Shown here: one piece after another, positions 48,387 through 59,407 of the stretch
Numbering within the stretch: the first letter of the stretch is position 1
How the letters are laid out: each line of letters opens with the position of its first letter
Assembly (NCBI GenBank): GCA_003241785.1
Contig: QFPW01000011.1
Location: 66,740 to 130,739, forward strand
Length of the DNA: 64,000 nt
Reading direction: 5' to 3'
From: Rhodovulum sulfidophilum
Lineage (GTDB): Bacteria > Pseudomonadota > Alphaproteobacteria > Rhodobacterales > Rhodobacteraceae
The notes under the pieces: generated by a model
What the model was told of the DNA's origin: nothing
Database searches by the model: none
What the model saw: only the letters and a program-made list of their open reading frames with translations
Program-made: the position numbers and the translations under genes

Positions 48387-48862
48387 AGCCCGAGGTCGAG
48401 CGCGGTCTCGACCGCGCGGGCGCGGACGTTTCCGCGTCCGAGCGGGCCGAAGTCGCGGCGCTCGGCGCGGGTGCCCGCTGCGGTCGCGGTCGCGAACCAG
48501 ACCAGGCCCTCGGGCTTCGCGGCCGAGGCGCCCGGCCCCGCGACGCCGGTGATCGCGATCGCGAGATCGACGCCCGCCGCGGCGCGCGCCCCTTCGGCCA
48601 TCGCGCGGGCGACCTCCTCCGAGACCGCGCCATGCGCCGTGATGAGCGCGGCCGGCACGCCGATCATCGCGGTCTTCGCTGCGTTGGAATAGGTGAGATA
48701 GCCCCGGTCGAACACGTCCGAGGAGCCGGCGATATCCGTGAGCGCGGCGGCGACGAGCCCGCCGGTGCAGCTTTCCGCCGTCGCCACATGCCAGCCCCGC
48801 GCCCGCGCCGCGGCGAGCAGCGCCACCGCCCGGGCCTCGTCGATCATCCGCGCCTCGGCCAT
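48362..48862 (-). CDS. Nicotinamide-nucleotide amidase (CinA C-terminal family, PncC)
   Basis: The 166-residue protein has TAESCTGGLVAAALTDIAGSS, GYLTYSNAAKTAMIGV and AIAITGVAGPGASAAKPEGLVW, the amidase motifs of the CinA C-terminal domain. It lacks the N-terminal MoaB-like domain of full CinA. It deamidates nicotinamide mononucleotide for NAD recycling. The start at 48862 has GGAGG 5 bp upstream. It lies 11 bp after the pgpA stop and overlaps the end of the convergent coq10 gene. Confidence 0.92.
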   Translation of the reverse strand: MAEARMIDEARAVALLAAARARGWHVATAESCTGGLVAAALTDIAGSSDVFDRGYLTYSNAAKTAMIGVPAALITAHGAVSEEVARAMAEGARAAAGVDLAIAITGVAGPGASAAKPEGLVWFATATAAGTRAERRDFGPLGRGNVRARAVETALDLGLQAVEGAP

Positions 48863-48873
48863 CCCGTCCTCCG

Positions 48874-49368
48874 TCACATCATCAGCGGCGCGTGCGCGAC
48901 CGCCGCCGCCGCAGCGACCACGATCGCGGCGAAGATCCCGGCCACCACGTCGTCGAGCATCACCCCGAGCGGCGAATGCAGCCGGTCGGCGCGCCCGACC
49001 AGCCAGGGCTTCCAGATGTCGAAGAGCCGGAACATCAGGAAGCCGCCGACCCAGCCCGGCCAGGGGAAGAGCGACGGGTCGGCCCCCATCGCCCAGAGCC
49101 CGGCCGAGAGCGGGAAAAGCGCGATCCACTGGCCGACCACCTCGTCGACCACGAATTCCGACGGGTCCTCGGTCGGGTCTGCGGCGGTCTCGCGCCGCAC
49201 CGCCCAGAGGCCGAGCGCGAAGAGCGCCAGCGTCGCGGCGCCGAGCAGCGGGAAGCCGCCCAGCCGGTGCAGCAGATAGCCGAGCGGAACGGCCACGAGC
49301 GAGCCCCAGGTCCCGGGCGCGGGGCGCAGCAGGCCGACGTAGAGGAAGGTCGCGATCAGCCGCGTCAC
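48874..49368 (-). CDS. pgpA: Phosphatidylglycerophosphatase A
   Basis: The 164-residue membrane protein shows YVGLLRPAPGTWGSLVAVPLGYLL, FVVDEVVGQWIAL and FRLFDIWKPWLVGRADRL, the PgpA signatures, with three or four hydrophobic segments. It removes phosphate from phosphatidylglycerophosphate in phosphatidylglycerol synthesis. The start is a GTG overlapping the ispDF stop (GTGA). Confidence 0.93.
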   Translation of the reverse strand: MTRLIATFLYVGLLRPAPGTWGSLVAVPLGYLLHRLGGFPLLGAATLALFALGLWAVRRETAADPTEDPSEFVVDEVVGQWIALFPLSAGLWAMGADPSLFPWPGWVGGFLMFRLFDIWKPWLVGRADRLHSPLGVMLDDVVAGIFAAIVVAAAAAVAHAPLMM

Positions 49369-50543
49369 GGCTTCACCAGCGTCGCGGTGGCGAGCGCCGC
49401 GATCCCTTCCTCGCGCCCGGTGAAGCCGAGCTTCTCCGAGGTGGTGGCCTTCACGCTGATCCGGTCGAGCCCGAGCCCGGTGATCCGCGCCAGCTCCGCC
49501 CGCATCTCGGGCGCGCGCGGGCCGATCTTCGGCTTCTCGCAGATCAGCGTGCAATCGAGGCTCGTGACGTCGAAACCGCGCGCCGCCGCGCGTTCCATCG
49601 CCTTGGCGAGGAAGATCTCGGAGGCCGCGCCCTTCCATTCGGCTTGCGAGGGCGGAAACCACTGGCCGATGTCGCCCTCGGCGAGCGCGCCGAAGATCGC
49701 GTCGGTCAGCGCGTGCATGCCGACGTCGGCGTCGGAATGGCCGACGAGGCCGCGATCGAAGGGCAGGCGCACGCCGCAGAGCGTGACCCCGTCGCCGGGC
49801 CCGAAGGCGTGGACGTCGAAACCGTTGCCGACGCGGATATCCATTTCCGTGGTCTCCCGGAGCGGACCGCCGCCGAGCCGCGCGCGGGCGCGGGCGAGAT
49901 CGGCGGCGGTGGTGATCTTCACATTGTCCTCGTCGCCCGGCACGATCCGGACGCCGAGCCCGGCGGCGCGCGCCACCGCGACGTCGTCGAGCGCGGCGGC
50001 GGGATCGGCGAGCGCGCGGTGCGCCGCGAGGATCGGCGCGAAGGCGAAGCCCTGCGGCGTCTGCGCCCGGACGAGCCCGGCGCGCGGCGCCGGCGTCCCG
50101 GCCCAGCCCGCCTCGGCGCGCCAGAGCGCGTCGACCACCGGCAGCCCGGGGAAGGCGCCGTCGACCTCGCGCAGCGCGGCGAGCACCGCCTCGATCGTCG
50201 CGACCGGGAGGAAGGGCCGGGCGGCGTCGTGGATCAGCACGGTCGCCGGCGCGCGCGGCGCCAGCGCCTCGAGCCCGGCGCGCACCGATCCCGCGCGGCT
50301 CCCGGCGCCGGCGACGGGCGGCAGCAGCCGGGGATCGGCGATCGCCGCGGTCGCCTCGGCGTAGCGCGCCGCGTCCCCGGCCCCGATCACCACGAGCACG
50401 AGATCGAGCCCGGGATGCGCGAGCAGGGCGCGGATCGCGCGCGCCAGCACCGCCTCGCCGCCCAGGTCCTGGTACTGCTTGGGGACGTCGCCCCCAAGCC
50501 GGAGCCCGCGGCCCGCGGCGACGATCAGCGCGGCATTTGCCAT
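49365..50543 (-). CDS. ispDF: Bifunctional IspD-IspF isoprenoid enzyme
   Basis: The 392-residue fusion begins with IspD (AALIVAAGRGLRLGGDVPKQY, DAARPFLP and ITTAADLARA). From about residue 235 it continues with IspF (RVGNGFDVHAFGPG, GHSDADVGMHALTDAIFGAL and SVKATTSEKLGFTGREEGIAA). It catalyses the third and fifth steps of the methylerythritol phosphate pathway. The fused form is usual in alphaproteobacteria. It leads the ispDF-pgpA-cinA operon, divergent from dusB. Confidence 0.96.
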   Translation of the reverse strand: MANAALIVAAGRGLRLGGDVPKQYQDLGGEAVLARAIRALLAHPGLDLVLVVIGAGDAARYAEATAAIADPRLLPPVAGAGSRAGSVRAGLEALAPRAPATVLIHDAARPFLPVATIEAVLAALREVDGAFPGLPVVDALWRAEAGWAGTPAPRAGLVRAQTPQGFAFAPILAAHRALADPAAALDDVAVARAAGLGVRIVPGDEDNVKITTAADLARARARLGGGPLRETTEMDIRVGNGFDVHAFGPGDGVTLCGVRLPFDRGLVGHSDADVGMHALTDAIFGALAEGDIGQWFPPSQAEWKGAASEIFLAKAMERAAARGFDVTSLDCTLICEKPKIGPRAPEMRAELARITGLGLDRISVKATTSEKLGFTGREEGIAALATATLVKP

Positions 50544-50710
50544 TCGGCCGAGGTCCCTTATCTGTCGTGTCCGGCGCTTATAGAAGCTCGCGCGCCGGGG
50601 CGGCAATCCCGCCCGGCGTCGCGTTTTTCGTCATCCGCGCTGGAAATCAGTGCACCCGCCTTGGGCGATGCTTGCCTTGTGCGCAGCCGTTTGTTAAGCA
50701 TTGCGGCAGG

Positions 50711-51733
50711 ATGCACACGGATTGGGCAATGGCCGTCGCTTTGGATCGCAACAGCCCGGAGCAGCCTGTTTTTCTCGCACCGATGGCCGGAATCACCGAC
50801 CTTCCGTTTCGCGAGCGGGCGCTTGGTCACGGAGCCGCGATGGTCTTCTCGGAGATGATCGCGAGCGGGGAAGTATTGAGCGCGCGGCCGCTGGCCCGCG
50901 GCAAGGCCCGGGTGGCGCGCGACGCGGCGCGCAGCGGGGCGCAGCTCGCGGGACGCGACCCGGGCTTCATGGCCGAGGCGGCGCGGTTCTGCGCCGGCGA
51001 GGGCGCGCGGGTCATCGACATCAATTTCGGCTGCCCCGCCAAGAAGGTCACGAGCGGCCTTAGCGGCTCGGCGCTGCTGCGCGACCTCGACCTCGCGCTC
51101 CGGATCGTCGAGGCGGTGGTCGCGGCCGTCGCGGTGCCGGTCACGGTGAAGACGCGGCTCGGCTGGGACATCGACACCCCGACCGCGCCCGAGCTCGCGC
51201 GCCGGGCCGAGGCGGCCGGCGTCGCGCTGATCACGATCCACGGCCGCGCGCGCTGCCAGTTCTACACCGGGACCGCCGACTGGACCGCGATCCGCGCGGT
51301 GAAGCGCGCGGTCGGGATCCCGGTGATCGCGAACGGCGACGTCGTCGACGCCGATTCGGCGCGGGCCGCGCTCGCGGCCTCCGGCGCCGACGGGGTGATG
51401 GTCGGACGGGCGGCACGCGGCGCGCCCTGGCTTCCGGGCCAGATCGCGGCGCGGCTCGCCGGGCGGCCGGTGCCCGAGGCGCCCGGGGGCGCGGCGCTGG
51501 CGGAGTATGTCATCGCGCATTACGAGGCGATGCTCGGCTTCTACGGCCGCGACGTCGGGGCGCGGGTCGCGCGCAAGCACCTCGGCTGGTATCTCGACCG
51601 GCTCGCGGGGGGACAGGCGACGCGGGCGCGTCTGCTGACCGCGGCGAGCCCCGAGGCGGTGATCAGGACCCTGCGCGACGAGTTGCCGGACCTCGCCCCG
51701 AGGGCGGAGTCGATCGAGGAGATCGCGGCGTGA
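50711..51733 (+). CDS. dusB: tRNA-dihydrouridine synthase DusB (NifR3)
   Basis: The 340-residue flavoenzyme shows FLAPMAGITDLPFRERALGHGAA and FSEMIAS. NFGCPAKKVTSGLSGSALL carries the catalytic cysteine, and ITIHGRARCQFYTG and VIANGDV follow. It reduces uridines in tRNA. As in Rhodobacter nifR3, it is followed directly by ntrB, and its TGA overlaps the ntrB GTG. The start at 50711 is used; an ATG at 50729 is a close alternative. Confidence 0.94.
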   Translation: MHTDWAMAVALDRNSPEQPVFLAPMAGITDLPFRERALGHGAAMVFSEMIASGEVLSARPLARGKARVARDAARSGAQLAGRDPGFMAEAARFCAGEGARVIDINFGCPAKKVTSGLSGSALLRDLDLALRIVEAVVAAVAVPVTVKTRLGWDIDTPTAPELARRAEAAGVALITIHGRARCQFYTGTADWTAIRAVKRAVGIPVIANGDVVDADSARAALAASGADGVMVGRAARGAPWLPGQIAARLAGRPVPEAPGGAALAEYVIAHYEAMLGFYGRDVGARVARKHLGWYLDRLAGGQATRARLLTAASPEAVIRTLRDELPDLAPRAESIEEIAA

Positions 51734-52806
51734 TTGTGACCGGTTTCGAGGCGCTCTGGAGCGCCATCCCGTATCCCGCCGTCGTGCTCGACGGCGAGGA
51801 CCATATCCGCACCGCCAACGCGGCGACGGAAAGCTTCGGCGGCATCTCGCTGCGGCAGATGACCGGGCGCCCGGTCGGCCGGTTCGTCGGCCACGACAGC
51901 GCCGTGCTCGAGGTGATCCGCCAGGCGCGCCGCAACAACGTCTCGGTGGCCCAGTACAACGTCATGGTCGCCTGGGGCGAGCAGCCGTCGCAGCCCCAAA
52001 ACGTTCACGCAACGCCCCTTCAGGAACATGACGGAGAGATTCTTCTATTGATGCACCCTCAGGGCATGGCCGACAAAATGGATCGCAGCCTCAACCATCG
52101 CTCGGCCGCGCGCTCGGTGACCGGCATGGCGGCGATGCTGGCGCACGAGATCCGCAACCCGCTCGCCGGCATTTCCGGCGCCGCGCAGCTCCTCGAGATG
52201 AGCCTCGGCGACGCGGACCGCGAGCTGACGGGCCTCATCCAGGCCGAGGCGGCGCGGATCGGCAAGCTCGTCGACAAGGTCGAGCAGTTCGGTGACCTGC
52301 GCCCCGCGCAGCGCAAGCCGCTCAACATCCACGACGTGCTCGACCGCGCGCGCCGCGCCGCCCAGGCGGGCTTCGCCGCGCATGTGCGCTTCTCCGAGGA
52401 CTACGACCCCTCGCTGCCGCCCACGGCGGGCGATCCGGACCAGCTGCTGCAGGTGTTCCAGAACCTGCTGAAGAACGCCGCCGAGGCGGTGCCGCGCGTC
52501 GGCGGAACGATCGGCATCTCGACCGCCTTCCGGCCCGGCGTGAAGATGATGGGGCCGGGGCGCCAGAGCGAGAGCCTGCCGCTCGTCGTCACCATCACCG
52601 ACAACGGCCCCGGGATCCCGGACAATCTCATTCGCGACGTCTTCGACCCGTTCGTCAGTTCCAAGGTGAACGGCACCGGGCTCGGCCTGTCGCTCGTCTC
52701 GAAATTCATCGCCGATCATGGCGGCGTCGTCGAATGCGACAGCCGCCCGGGCCGCACCCGGTTCCGGGTCCGGCTGCCCGTATGGCGCGAAACCGCGGGA
52801 GCCTGA
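51730..52806 (+). CDS. ntrB: Nitrogen-regulation sensor kinase NtrB
   Basis: The 358-residue cytoplasmic kinase has an N-terminal PAS domain ([21 protein letters not shown]). The phosphorylated H139 lies in [21 protein letters not shown], and the ATPase domain shows [17 protein letters not shown] and [18 protein letters not shown]. It phosphorylates or dephosphorylates NtrC according to nitrogen status signalled by PII. The GTG start overlaps dusB and the stop is 4 bp before ntrC. Confidence 0.95.
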   Translation: MIVTGFEALWSAIPYPAVVLDGEDHIRTANAATESFGGISLRQMTGRPVGRFVGHDSAVLEVIRQARRNNVSVAQYNVMVAWGEQPSQPQNVHATPLQEHDGEILLLMHPQGMADKMDRSLNHRSAARSVTGMAAMLAHEIRNPLAGISGAAQLLEMSLGDADRELTGLIQAEAARIGKLVDKVEQFGDLRPAQRKPLNIHDVLDRARRAAQAGFAAHVRFSEDYDPSLPPTAGDPDQLLQVFQNLLKNAAEAVPRVGGTIGISTAFRPGVKMMGPGRQSESLPLVVTITDNGPGIPDNLIRDVFDPFVSSKVNGTGLGLSLVSKFIADHGGVVECDSRPGRTRFRVRLPVWRETAGA

Positions 52807-52810
52807 CGAA

Positions 52811-54262
<1,452 letters not shown>

Positions 54263-54302
54263 GACTGCAACAGTCGAGCAGGAAGCCACGCGTCACACAA
54301 GA

Positions 54303-56588
54303 ATGCGCACGTCATCGCTGACCCTGGCCTGGCTGCGTCTGGGTCGGTGGCGAAGCAGCCACGGAGTTCAGGCCTTCGGCTTCTGGGCGCTCGTGGCTCT
54401 GGCGCCGATCCTCGCCATCGCGACCTTCGCGGTGCTGGGCGAGATGGAATGGCTTGGCGGTGGCCGGTCGCTCCGGGTCGTCCTGCTCGCCGATTTCGTC
54501 TACGCGCTCGTCGTCGCGGGCTTCGTCGTCCGCCGGGTGGCGGAAATCATCTCCGAACGCCGCAAGGGCTCCGGCGCCACGCTGCACATGCGGCTGGTGC
54601 GGTTCTTCACGCTCATCGCGCTCATCCCGACCATTCTCGTCGCGGTCTTCGCGACGATCACGCTCAATGTCGGGCTCGAGGGCTGGTTCTCCGACCGCGT
54701 CCGCAACGTGGTGTCGAACTCGCTCGCCGCCGCGCAGGCCTACGAGGACGAGCACCGCGTCACGCTGCAGACCGACGCGCGCGCGCTCGCGACCTATCTC
54801 GAGGAGCAGAAGCGCCGCTATCCGCTGCTGACCGGCGGGCAGCTGCGGGAATTCCTGACCCAGGGCCAGCTCCGGATGCAGCGCGCGCTGCCGAAGGCCT
54901 ATGTGATCGACGGCGAGGGCGGGCTCCGCTCGCGCGGCGAGCGGAGCTATCTCTTCGACTACACGCCGCCCTCGGAGGCGGATATCGCGCGCGCGCAAAC
55001 CGGCGAGATCGTGGTGATCCAGGACTGGGAGCACAACGAGTTCCGCGCGCTGACCAAGCTCGACGGCTTCCCGGACCATTTCCTCTACGTCAGCCGCGAG
55101 GTCGACGGGAAGATCCTGAGCCTGCTCGACGAGACCAAGGAAACGGTGCGGCTCTACGAGCAGCTCGAATCCGACCGCGGCCGGATGGTGTTCGAATTCG
55201 CGCTCATCTACCTCGGCTTCGCGCTCGCCGTGATCCTCGCCGCGATGTGGATGGGCCTCTGGTTCGCCGATCGCCTGGCGCGGCCCGTCGGCCGGCTCGC
55301 CCGGGCGGCGGAGCGGGTGGGGCAGGGCGATCTCGACGTCCGGGTGCGCGAGGAGACCGGCGGCGACGAGATCGCGATCCTTTCCCGCGGCTTCAACAAG
55401 ATGACGCGGCAGGTGAAGGGCCAGCGCGACGCGCTGATCGCGATCAACGCCGAGACCGAGCGGCGGCGGCGGCTGTTCGATTCCGTGCTCTCCGGCGTTA
55501 CCGCCGGGGTGATCGGCCTCGACGGGCTCGGCCGGATCGAGATGATGAACGCGGCCGCCGGCGCGATGGTGGGACTCGACCCCGCGACCTCGGCGGCGCG
55601 GCCGCTGCGCGAGGCGGTGCCGGAGTTCGCCGCGCTGATCGACAAGCTCGACACGCGCAAGCCGCAGGCGGTGGCCCAGGCCGAGGTGCGGGTGCCGCGC
55701 GACGGGCGCCAGCGCGACCTTCTGGTCCGCGTCGCGACGCGCATGGGCGGCGACGGCGTGCTCGAGGGCTATGTCGTGTCCTTCGACGACGTGACAGACC
55801 TCGTGGTGGCGCAGCGCATGGCCGCCTGGGGCGACGTGGCGCGGCGGATCGCGCACGAGGTCAAGAACCCGCTGACCCCGATCCAGCTCTCGGCCGAGCG
55901 GATGCGGCGCAAGTTCGGCCCGATGGTCGGCGAGCATCGCGAGAGCCTGGAGCAGTACGCCGACGTGATCGTGCGCCAGACCAATGACTTGCGGCGCATC
56001 GTTGACGAATTCTCCAAGTTCGCCCGGATGCCGGCGCCCGAGCGCAAGCCGCTCGATCTCGGCAAGCTGATCGGCGAGGCGGTGCTGTTGCAGGAATCCG
56101 CTCGTCCGGACATTCGCTACGCGCTGACCTTGCCCCGGCACGCCGTCCTGTCGCATCTCGATGGGACGATGATGAACCAGGCCCTGACAAACCTGTTGAA
56201 GAACGCCTCGGAAGCGATCGACGACCGGGTCTCCGGCCAGGACGCCGCGCAAGGCGAGATCCGCGTAACGATGACCACCGGCGAGGACGAGATCGTGATC
56301 GAGATCGAGGACAATGGCCGGGGCCTTCCCGAGGATCCGTCGCGGTTGTTCGAGCCCTACGTGACCCATCGCGCCAAGGGGACCGGGCTCGGGCTGCCGA
56401 TCGTGAAGAAGATCGTCGAGGAACACGACGGCACGCTCGTGCTTTTACCGGCGCGGATGTTCGAGGGCGGCGACCATGTCGGCGCGCTGGCGCGGATCAC
56501 CCTGCCGCGCGGCCTGCCGGAGCGGGCGGATGGCGATGACGAAGAAAAGAAAATAAAAACCGATAGGTTGAGAGAGAGCGTGCAATGA
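54303..56588 (+). CDS. ntrY: Membrane sensor kinase NtrY
   Basis: The 761-residue protein has N-terminal membrane segments (GFWALVALAPILAIATFAVLG, LLADFVYALVVAGFVV and FFTLIALIPTILVAVFATI) and a large periplasmic region. A further membrane helix before a HAMP domain (WFADRLARPVGRLARAAERV), a PAS domain, H518 in RRIAHEVKNPLTPIQLSAERM and a histidine-kinase ATPase (NLLKNASEAI, GTGLGLPIV) complete it. It pairs with NtrX, whose start overlaps its stop. NtrYX responds to redox or nitrogen cues and affects envelope and respiration genes in related species. Confidence 0.95.
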   Translation: MRTSSLTLAWLRLGRWRSSHGVQAFGFWALVALAPILAIATFAVLGEMEWLGGGRSLRVVLLADFVYALVVAGFVVRRVAEIISERRKGSGATLHMRLVRFFTLIALIPTILVAVFATITLNVGLEGWFSDRVRNVVSNSLAAAQAYEDEHRVTLQTDARALATYLEEQKRRYPLLTGGQLREFLTQGQLRMQRALPKAYVIDGEGGLRSRGERSYLFDYTPPSEADIARAQTGEIVVIQDWEHNEFRALTKLDGFPDHFLYVSREVDGKILSLLDETKETVRLYEQLESDRGRMVFEFALIYLGFALAVILAAMWMGLWFADRLARPVGRLARAAERVGQGDLDVRVREETGGDEIAILSRGFNKMTRQVKGQRDALIAINAETERRRRLFDSVLSGVTAGVIGLDGLGRIEMMNAAAGAMVGLDPATSAARPLREAVPEFAALIDKLDTRKPQAVAQAEVRVPRDGRQRDLLVRVATRMGGDGVLEGYVVSFDDVTDLVVAQRMAAWGDVARRIAHEVKNPLTPIQLSAERMRRKFGPMVGEHRESLEQYADVIVRQTNDLRRIVDEFSKFARMPAPERKPLDLGKLIGEAVLLQESARPDIRYALTLPRHAVLSHLDGTMMNQALTNLLKNASEAIDDRVSGQDAAQGEIRVTMTTGEDEIVIEIEDNGRGLPEDPSRLFEPYVTHRAKGTGLGLPIVKKIVEEHDGTLVLLPARMFEGGDHVGALARITLPRGLPERADGDDEEKKIKTDRLRESVQ

Positions 56589-57985
56589 GCAGCGATATTC
56601 TGGTCGTCGACGACGAACGCGACATCCGCGCCCTGATCGCGGACATCCTCACCGACGAGGGGCACGGGGTCAGGACCGCCGCGGACAGCGATTCGGCCTT
56701 CGCGGCGATCAACGCGGCGCCGCCCGATCTCATCATCCTCGACATCTGGCTGAAGGACAGCCGGCTCGACGGCATCGACATCCTGAAACGGGTGAAGCGC
56801 GACAATCCCGCGATCCCGATCGTGATCATCTCGGGCCACGGCAATATCGAGATCGCGGTCGCGGCGATCAAGCAGGGCGCCTACGACTTCATCGAGAAGC
56901 CGTTCAACATCGACCAGCTGATGGTCGTGATCACCCGCGCGCTCGAAGCCTCGCGGCTGCGCCGGGAAAACGCCTCGCTGCGCCGGCGCGAGGTGGCGAG
57001 CCCCGACATGATCGGCTCGAGCGGCGCGTTCCGCCAGCTGCGCTCGCAGCTCGACAAGGTGGCGCGGACCAACAGCCGGGTGATGCTGGCCGGCCCGGCG
57101 GGCTCGGGCAAGGAGGTCGCGGCGCGCTACATCCACCGCAACTCGGACCGCGCCGACGGGCCCTTCGTCACGGTCAATTCCGCCTCGATCGGCGCCGACC
57201 AGATGGAGGAGGTGCTGTTCGGCCGCGAGACCGCCGAGCGCGGCGTCGAGGCCGGCCTCTTCGAGCGGGCGCATACCGGCGTGCTGTTCTTCGACGAGGT
57301 GGCCGACATGCCGCCCGGCACGCAGTCGAAGATCCTGCGCGTGCTGGTCGACCAGAGCTTCCAGCGCGCGGGCGGCTCGGACACGGTCCGGGTCGACGTC
57401 CGGGTGATCTCGGCCTCGACGCGCGATCTGGCGCGCGAGGCGGCGGCCGGGCGGTTCCGGACCGAGCTCTACCACCGGCTGAACGTGGTGCCGATCACCG
57501 TGCCGCCGCTCGAGGCGCGGCGCGAGGACATTCCCGAGCTCGCGCGGCACTTCCTGACCGAGCTCAACGGCGCCCAGGGCCTGCCCTTGCGCGTGCTCTC
57601 CTCCGAGGCGGAGGCGCAGCTCCAGACCATGCGCTGGCCCGGCAATGTGCGCCAGCTGCGCAACACGCTCGAACGCGCGCTCATCCTCGGCTCCGAGGCC
57701 GGGCCGATCGAGCCGGAGGAGCTCACCGTCGACGCGCAGGCGAACGGATCCGCCTCGGGCGGGATGCTCGGCGCCTCCTTCGCGGGCCTGGCGCTGCGCG
57801 AGGCGCGCGAGATGTTCGAGCGCGAGTACCTGATCGCGCAGATCAACCGGTTCGGCGGCAACATTTCCCGCACGGCCAGCTTTGTCGGGATGGAGCGTTC
57901 GGCGCTGCACCGCAAGCTGAAGTCGCTCAACGTCATCTCGGCCGGCCGCGGCGGCCGGACCGAGGACGCCGAGGAAGCGGTCTGA
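56585..57985 (+). CDS. ntrX: Response regulator NtrX
   Basis: The 466-residue regulator has a receiver (D53 in IILDIWLKDS), an AAA+ domain with AGPAGSGKEVAARYIHRNS and GVLFFDEVADMPPG, and a Fis-type C-terminal DNA-binding helix pair (RFGGNISRTASFVGMERSALHRKL). At the place where sigma-54 activators carry GAFTGA it reads GRETAERGVEAGLFERA, so the sigma-54 contact loop is missing. It is therefore unlikely to activate sigma-54 promoters and probably works with sigma-70 or as a repressor. Its start overlaps the ntrY stop (ATGA). Confidence 0.95.
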   Translation: MSSDILVVDDERDIRALIADILTDEGHGVRTAADSDSAFAAINAAPPDLIILDIWLKDSRLDGIDILKRVKRDNPAIPIVIISGHGNIEIAVAAIKQGAYDFIEKPFNIDQLMVVITRALEASRLRRENASLRRREVASPDMIGSSGAFRQLRSQLDKVARTNSRVMLAGPAGSGKEVAARYIHRNSDRADGPFVTVNSASIGADQMEEVLFGRETAERGVEAGLFERAHTGVLFFDEVADMPPGTQSKILRVLVDQSFQRAGGSDTVRVDVRVISASTRDLAREAAAGRFRTELYHRLNVVPITVPPLEARREDIPELARHFLTELNGAQGLPLRVLSSEAEAQLQTMRWPGNVRQLRNTLERALILGSEAGPIEPEELTVDAQANGSASGGMLGASFAGLALREAREMFEREYLIAQINRFGGNISRTASFVGMERSALHRKLKSLNVISAGRGGRTEDAEEAV

Positions 57986-58022
57986 CGCCGGGCCGGACCC
58001 CCGGGACGGGAGGGCGCGCGAC

Positions 58023-59405
58023 ATGAAGATCATCATCTGCGGCGCGGGCCAGGTCGGCGGCCAGATCGCGCGGCACCTCGCGCGCGAGGAGGGCGGCAAC
58101 AACATCACCGTGGTCGACAACGACCCCGGGCTGGTGCGCCGGCTGATGGACGGCTACGACGTCGGCGGCATCGTGGGCTTCGCCTCGCATCCCAACGTGC
58201 TCGAACAGGCCGGCGCGCGCGACGCCGACATGGTGATCGCGGCGACCCAGTCCGACGAGGTCAACATGGTCGTCTGCCAGGTCGCGCATTCGATCTTCGC
58301 CGTGCCGCGCAAGATCGCCCGGCTGCGCAGCCAGGCCTATCTCGACGCGATCTACACCGATCTCTACCGCACCGGCCACCTGCCGATCGACGTCGTGATC
58401 TCGCCCGAGGTCGCGGTCGCCGACGCGGTGCTGCAGCGGCTGAGCGCGCCGATGGCCTTCGACATCGAGGGCTTCCTCGAGGAACGCGCGCAACTCGTCG
58501 GCATGGCGCTCGAGGGCGACTGCGCCGCGCTCTACACGCCGATCCGCCAGCTCGCCGAGCTCTTCTCGACGCTGCGCGCGGTGATCGTCGGCGTGCGCCG
58601 GCGTGGCAAGCTGACCGTCGCGGACGGCGACCTGCAGCTCGCGCCCGGCGACCAGATCTATGCGATCATCGTGACCGAGGACCTGCCGCGCTTCATGGAG
58701 GCCTTCGGCAAGGAGCGCATGAAGATCGAGCGCGCGGTGATCATCGGCGGCGGCAACATCGGGCTGCGCGTCGCGCAATCGCTGGAGAAATCCGAGCGCC
58801 GCGCCCGGGTCACGGTGATCGAGCGGCAGCGCGAGCGCGCCGAGATCGCGGCCGAGGCGCTGCGCCGCGCGGTGGTGCTCGGCGGCGACGGGATGGACAT
58901 GCACATCCTGCGCGAGGCGAACGTCGCCGAGACCGACGCGATGATCGCCCTGACCGAGGACGACAAGACCAACCTGCTCGCCTGCGTCCGCGCCAAGGCG
59001 GCGGGGGCGAAGATGGTGGTGGCGCTGCTCAACGATCCGTCGCTGGTCGATCTCGTGGAGCCGATCGGCATCGACGCCTATGTGAACCCGCGCTCGACCA
59101 CCGTCTCCTCGATCCTGCGCTATGTCCGGCACGGGCGCATCCGGCAGGTCTATTCGATCGCCGACGGCGAGGCCGAGGTGATCGAGGCGCAGGTGCTGCG
59201 GACCTCGGCGCTCGCGGGCAAGCTGGTGCGCGAGGCCGAGATGCCGGAGGCGGCGCGGATCGGGGTGATCCGGCGCGGCGACAAGGTCTTCGCCCCGCGT
59301 GGCGACACCCGGCTCGCCGAGGGGGACGAGCTCACGATCTTCGCGCTCAGCGGTTCGGTGGCCGAGGTGGAACGCTTGTTCCAGGTCGGCTTCGACTTCT
59401 TCTGA
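58023..59405 (+). CDS. trkA: Trk potassium uptake regulator TrkA
   Basis: The 460-residue cytoplasmic protein has two RCK units. The first starts [20 protein letters not shown] with the NAD-binding glycine motif. The second starts about residue 238 with [19 protein letters not shown]. Each is followed by a TrkA-C domain, including the late [24 protein letters not shown]. It gates the TrkH channel encoded 2 bp downstream. Confidence 0.95.
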   Translation: MKIIICGAGQVGGQIARHLAREEGGNNITVVDNDPGLVRRLMDGYDVGGIVGFASHPNVLEQAGARDADMVIAATQSDEVNMVVCQVAHSIFAVPRKIARLRSQAYLDAIYTDLYRTGHLPIDVVISPEVAVADAVLQRLSAPMAFDIEGFLEERAQLVGMALEGDCAALYTPIRQLAELFSTLRAVIVGVRRRGKLTVADGDLQLAPGDQIYAIIVTEDLPRFMEAFGKERMKIERAVIIGGGNIGLRVAQSLEKSERRARVTVIERQRERAEIAAEALRRAVVLGGDGMDMHILREANVAETDAMIALTEDDKTNLLACVRAKAAGAKMVVALLNDPSLVDLVEPIGIDAYVNPRSTTVSSILRYVRHGRIRQVYSIADGEAEVIEAQVLRTSALAGKLVREAEMPEAARIGVIRRGDKVFAPRGDTRLAEGDELTIFALSGSVAEVERLFQVGFDFF

Positions 59406-59407
59406 CC

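Noticed and set aside
54312..56426. A 704-codon open frame on the minus strand opposite ntrY
   Set aside because: It has no recognisable domain, no ribosome site and the repetitive composition of a GC-rich shadow. NtrY has all expected domains on the other strand.
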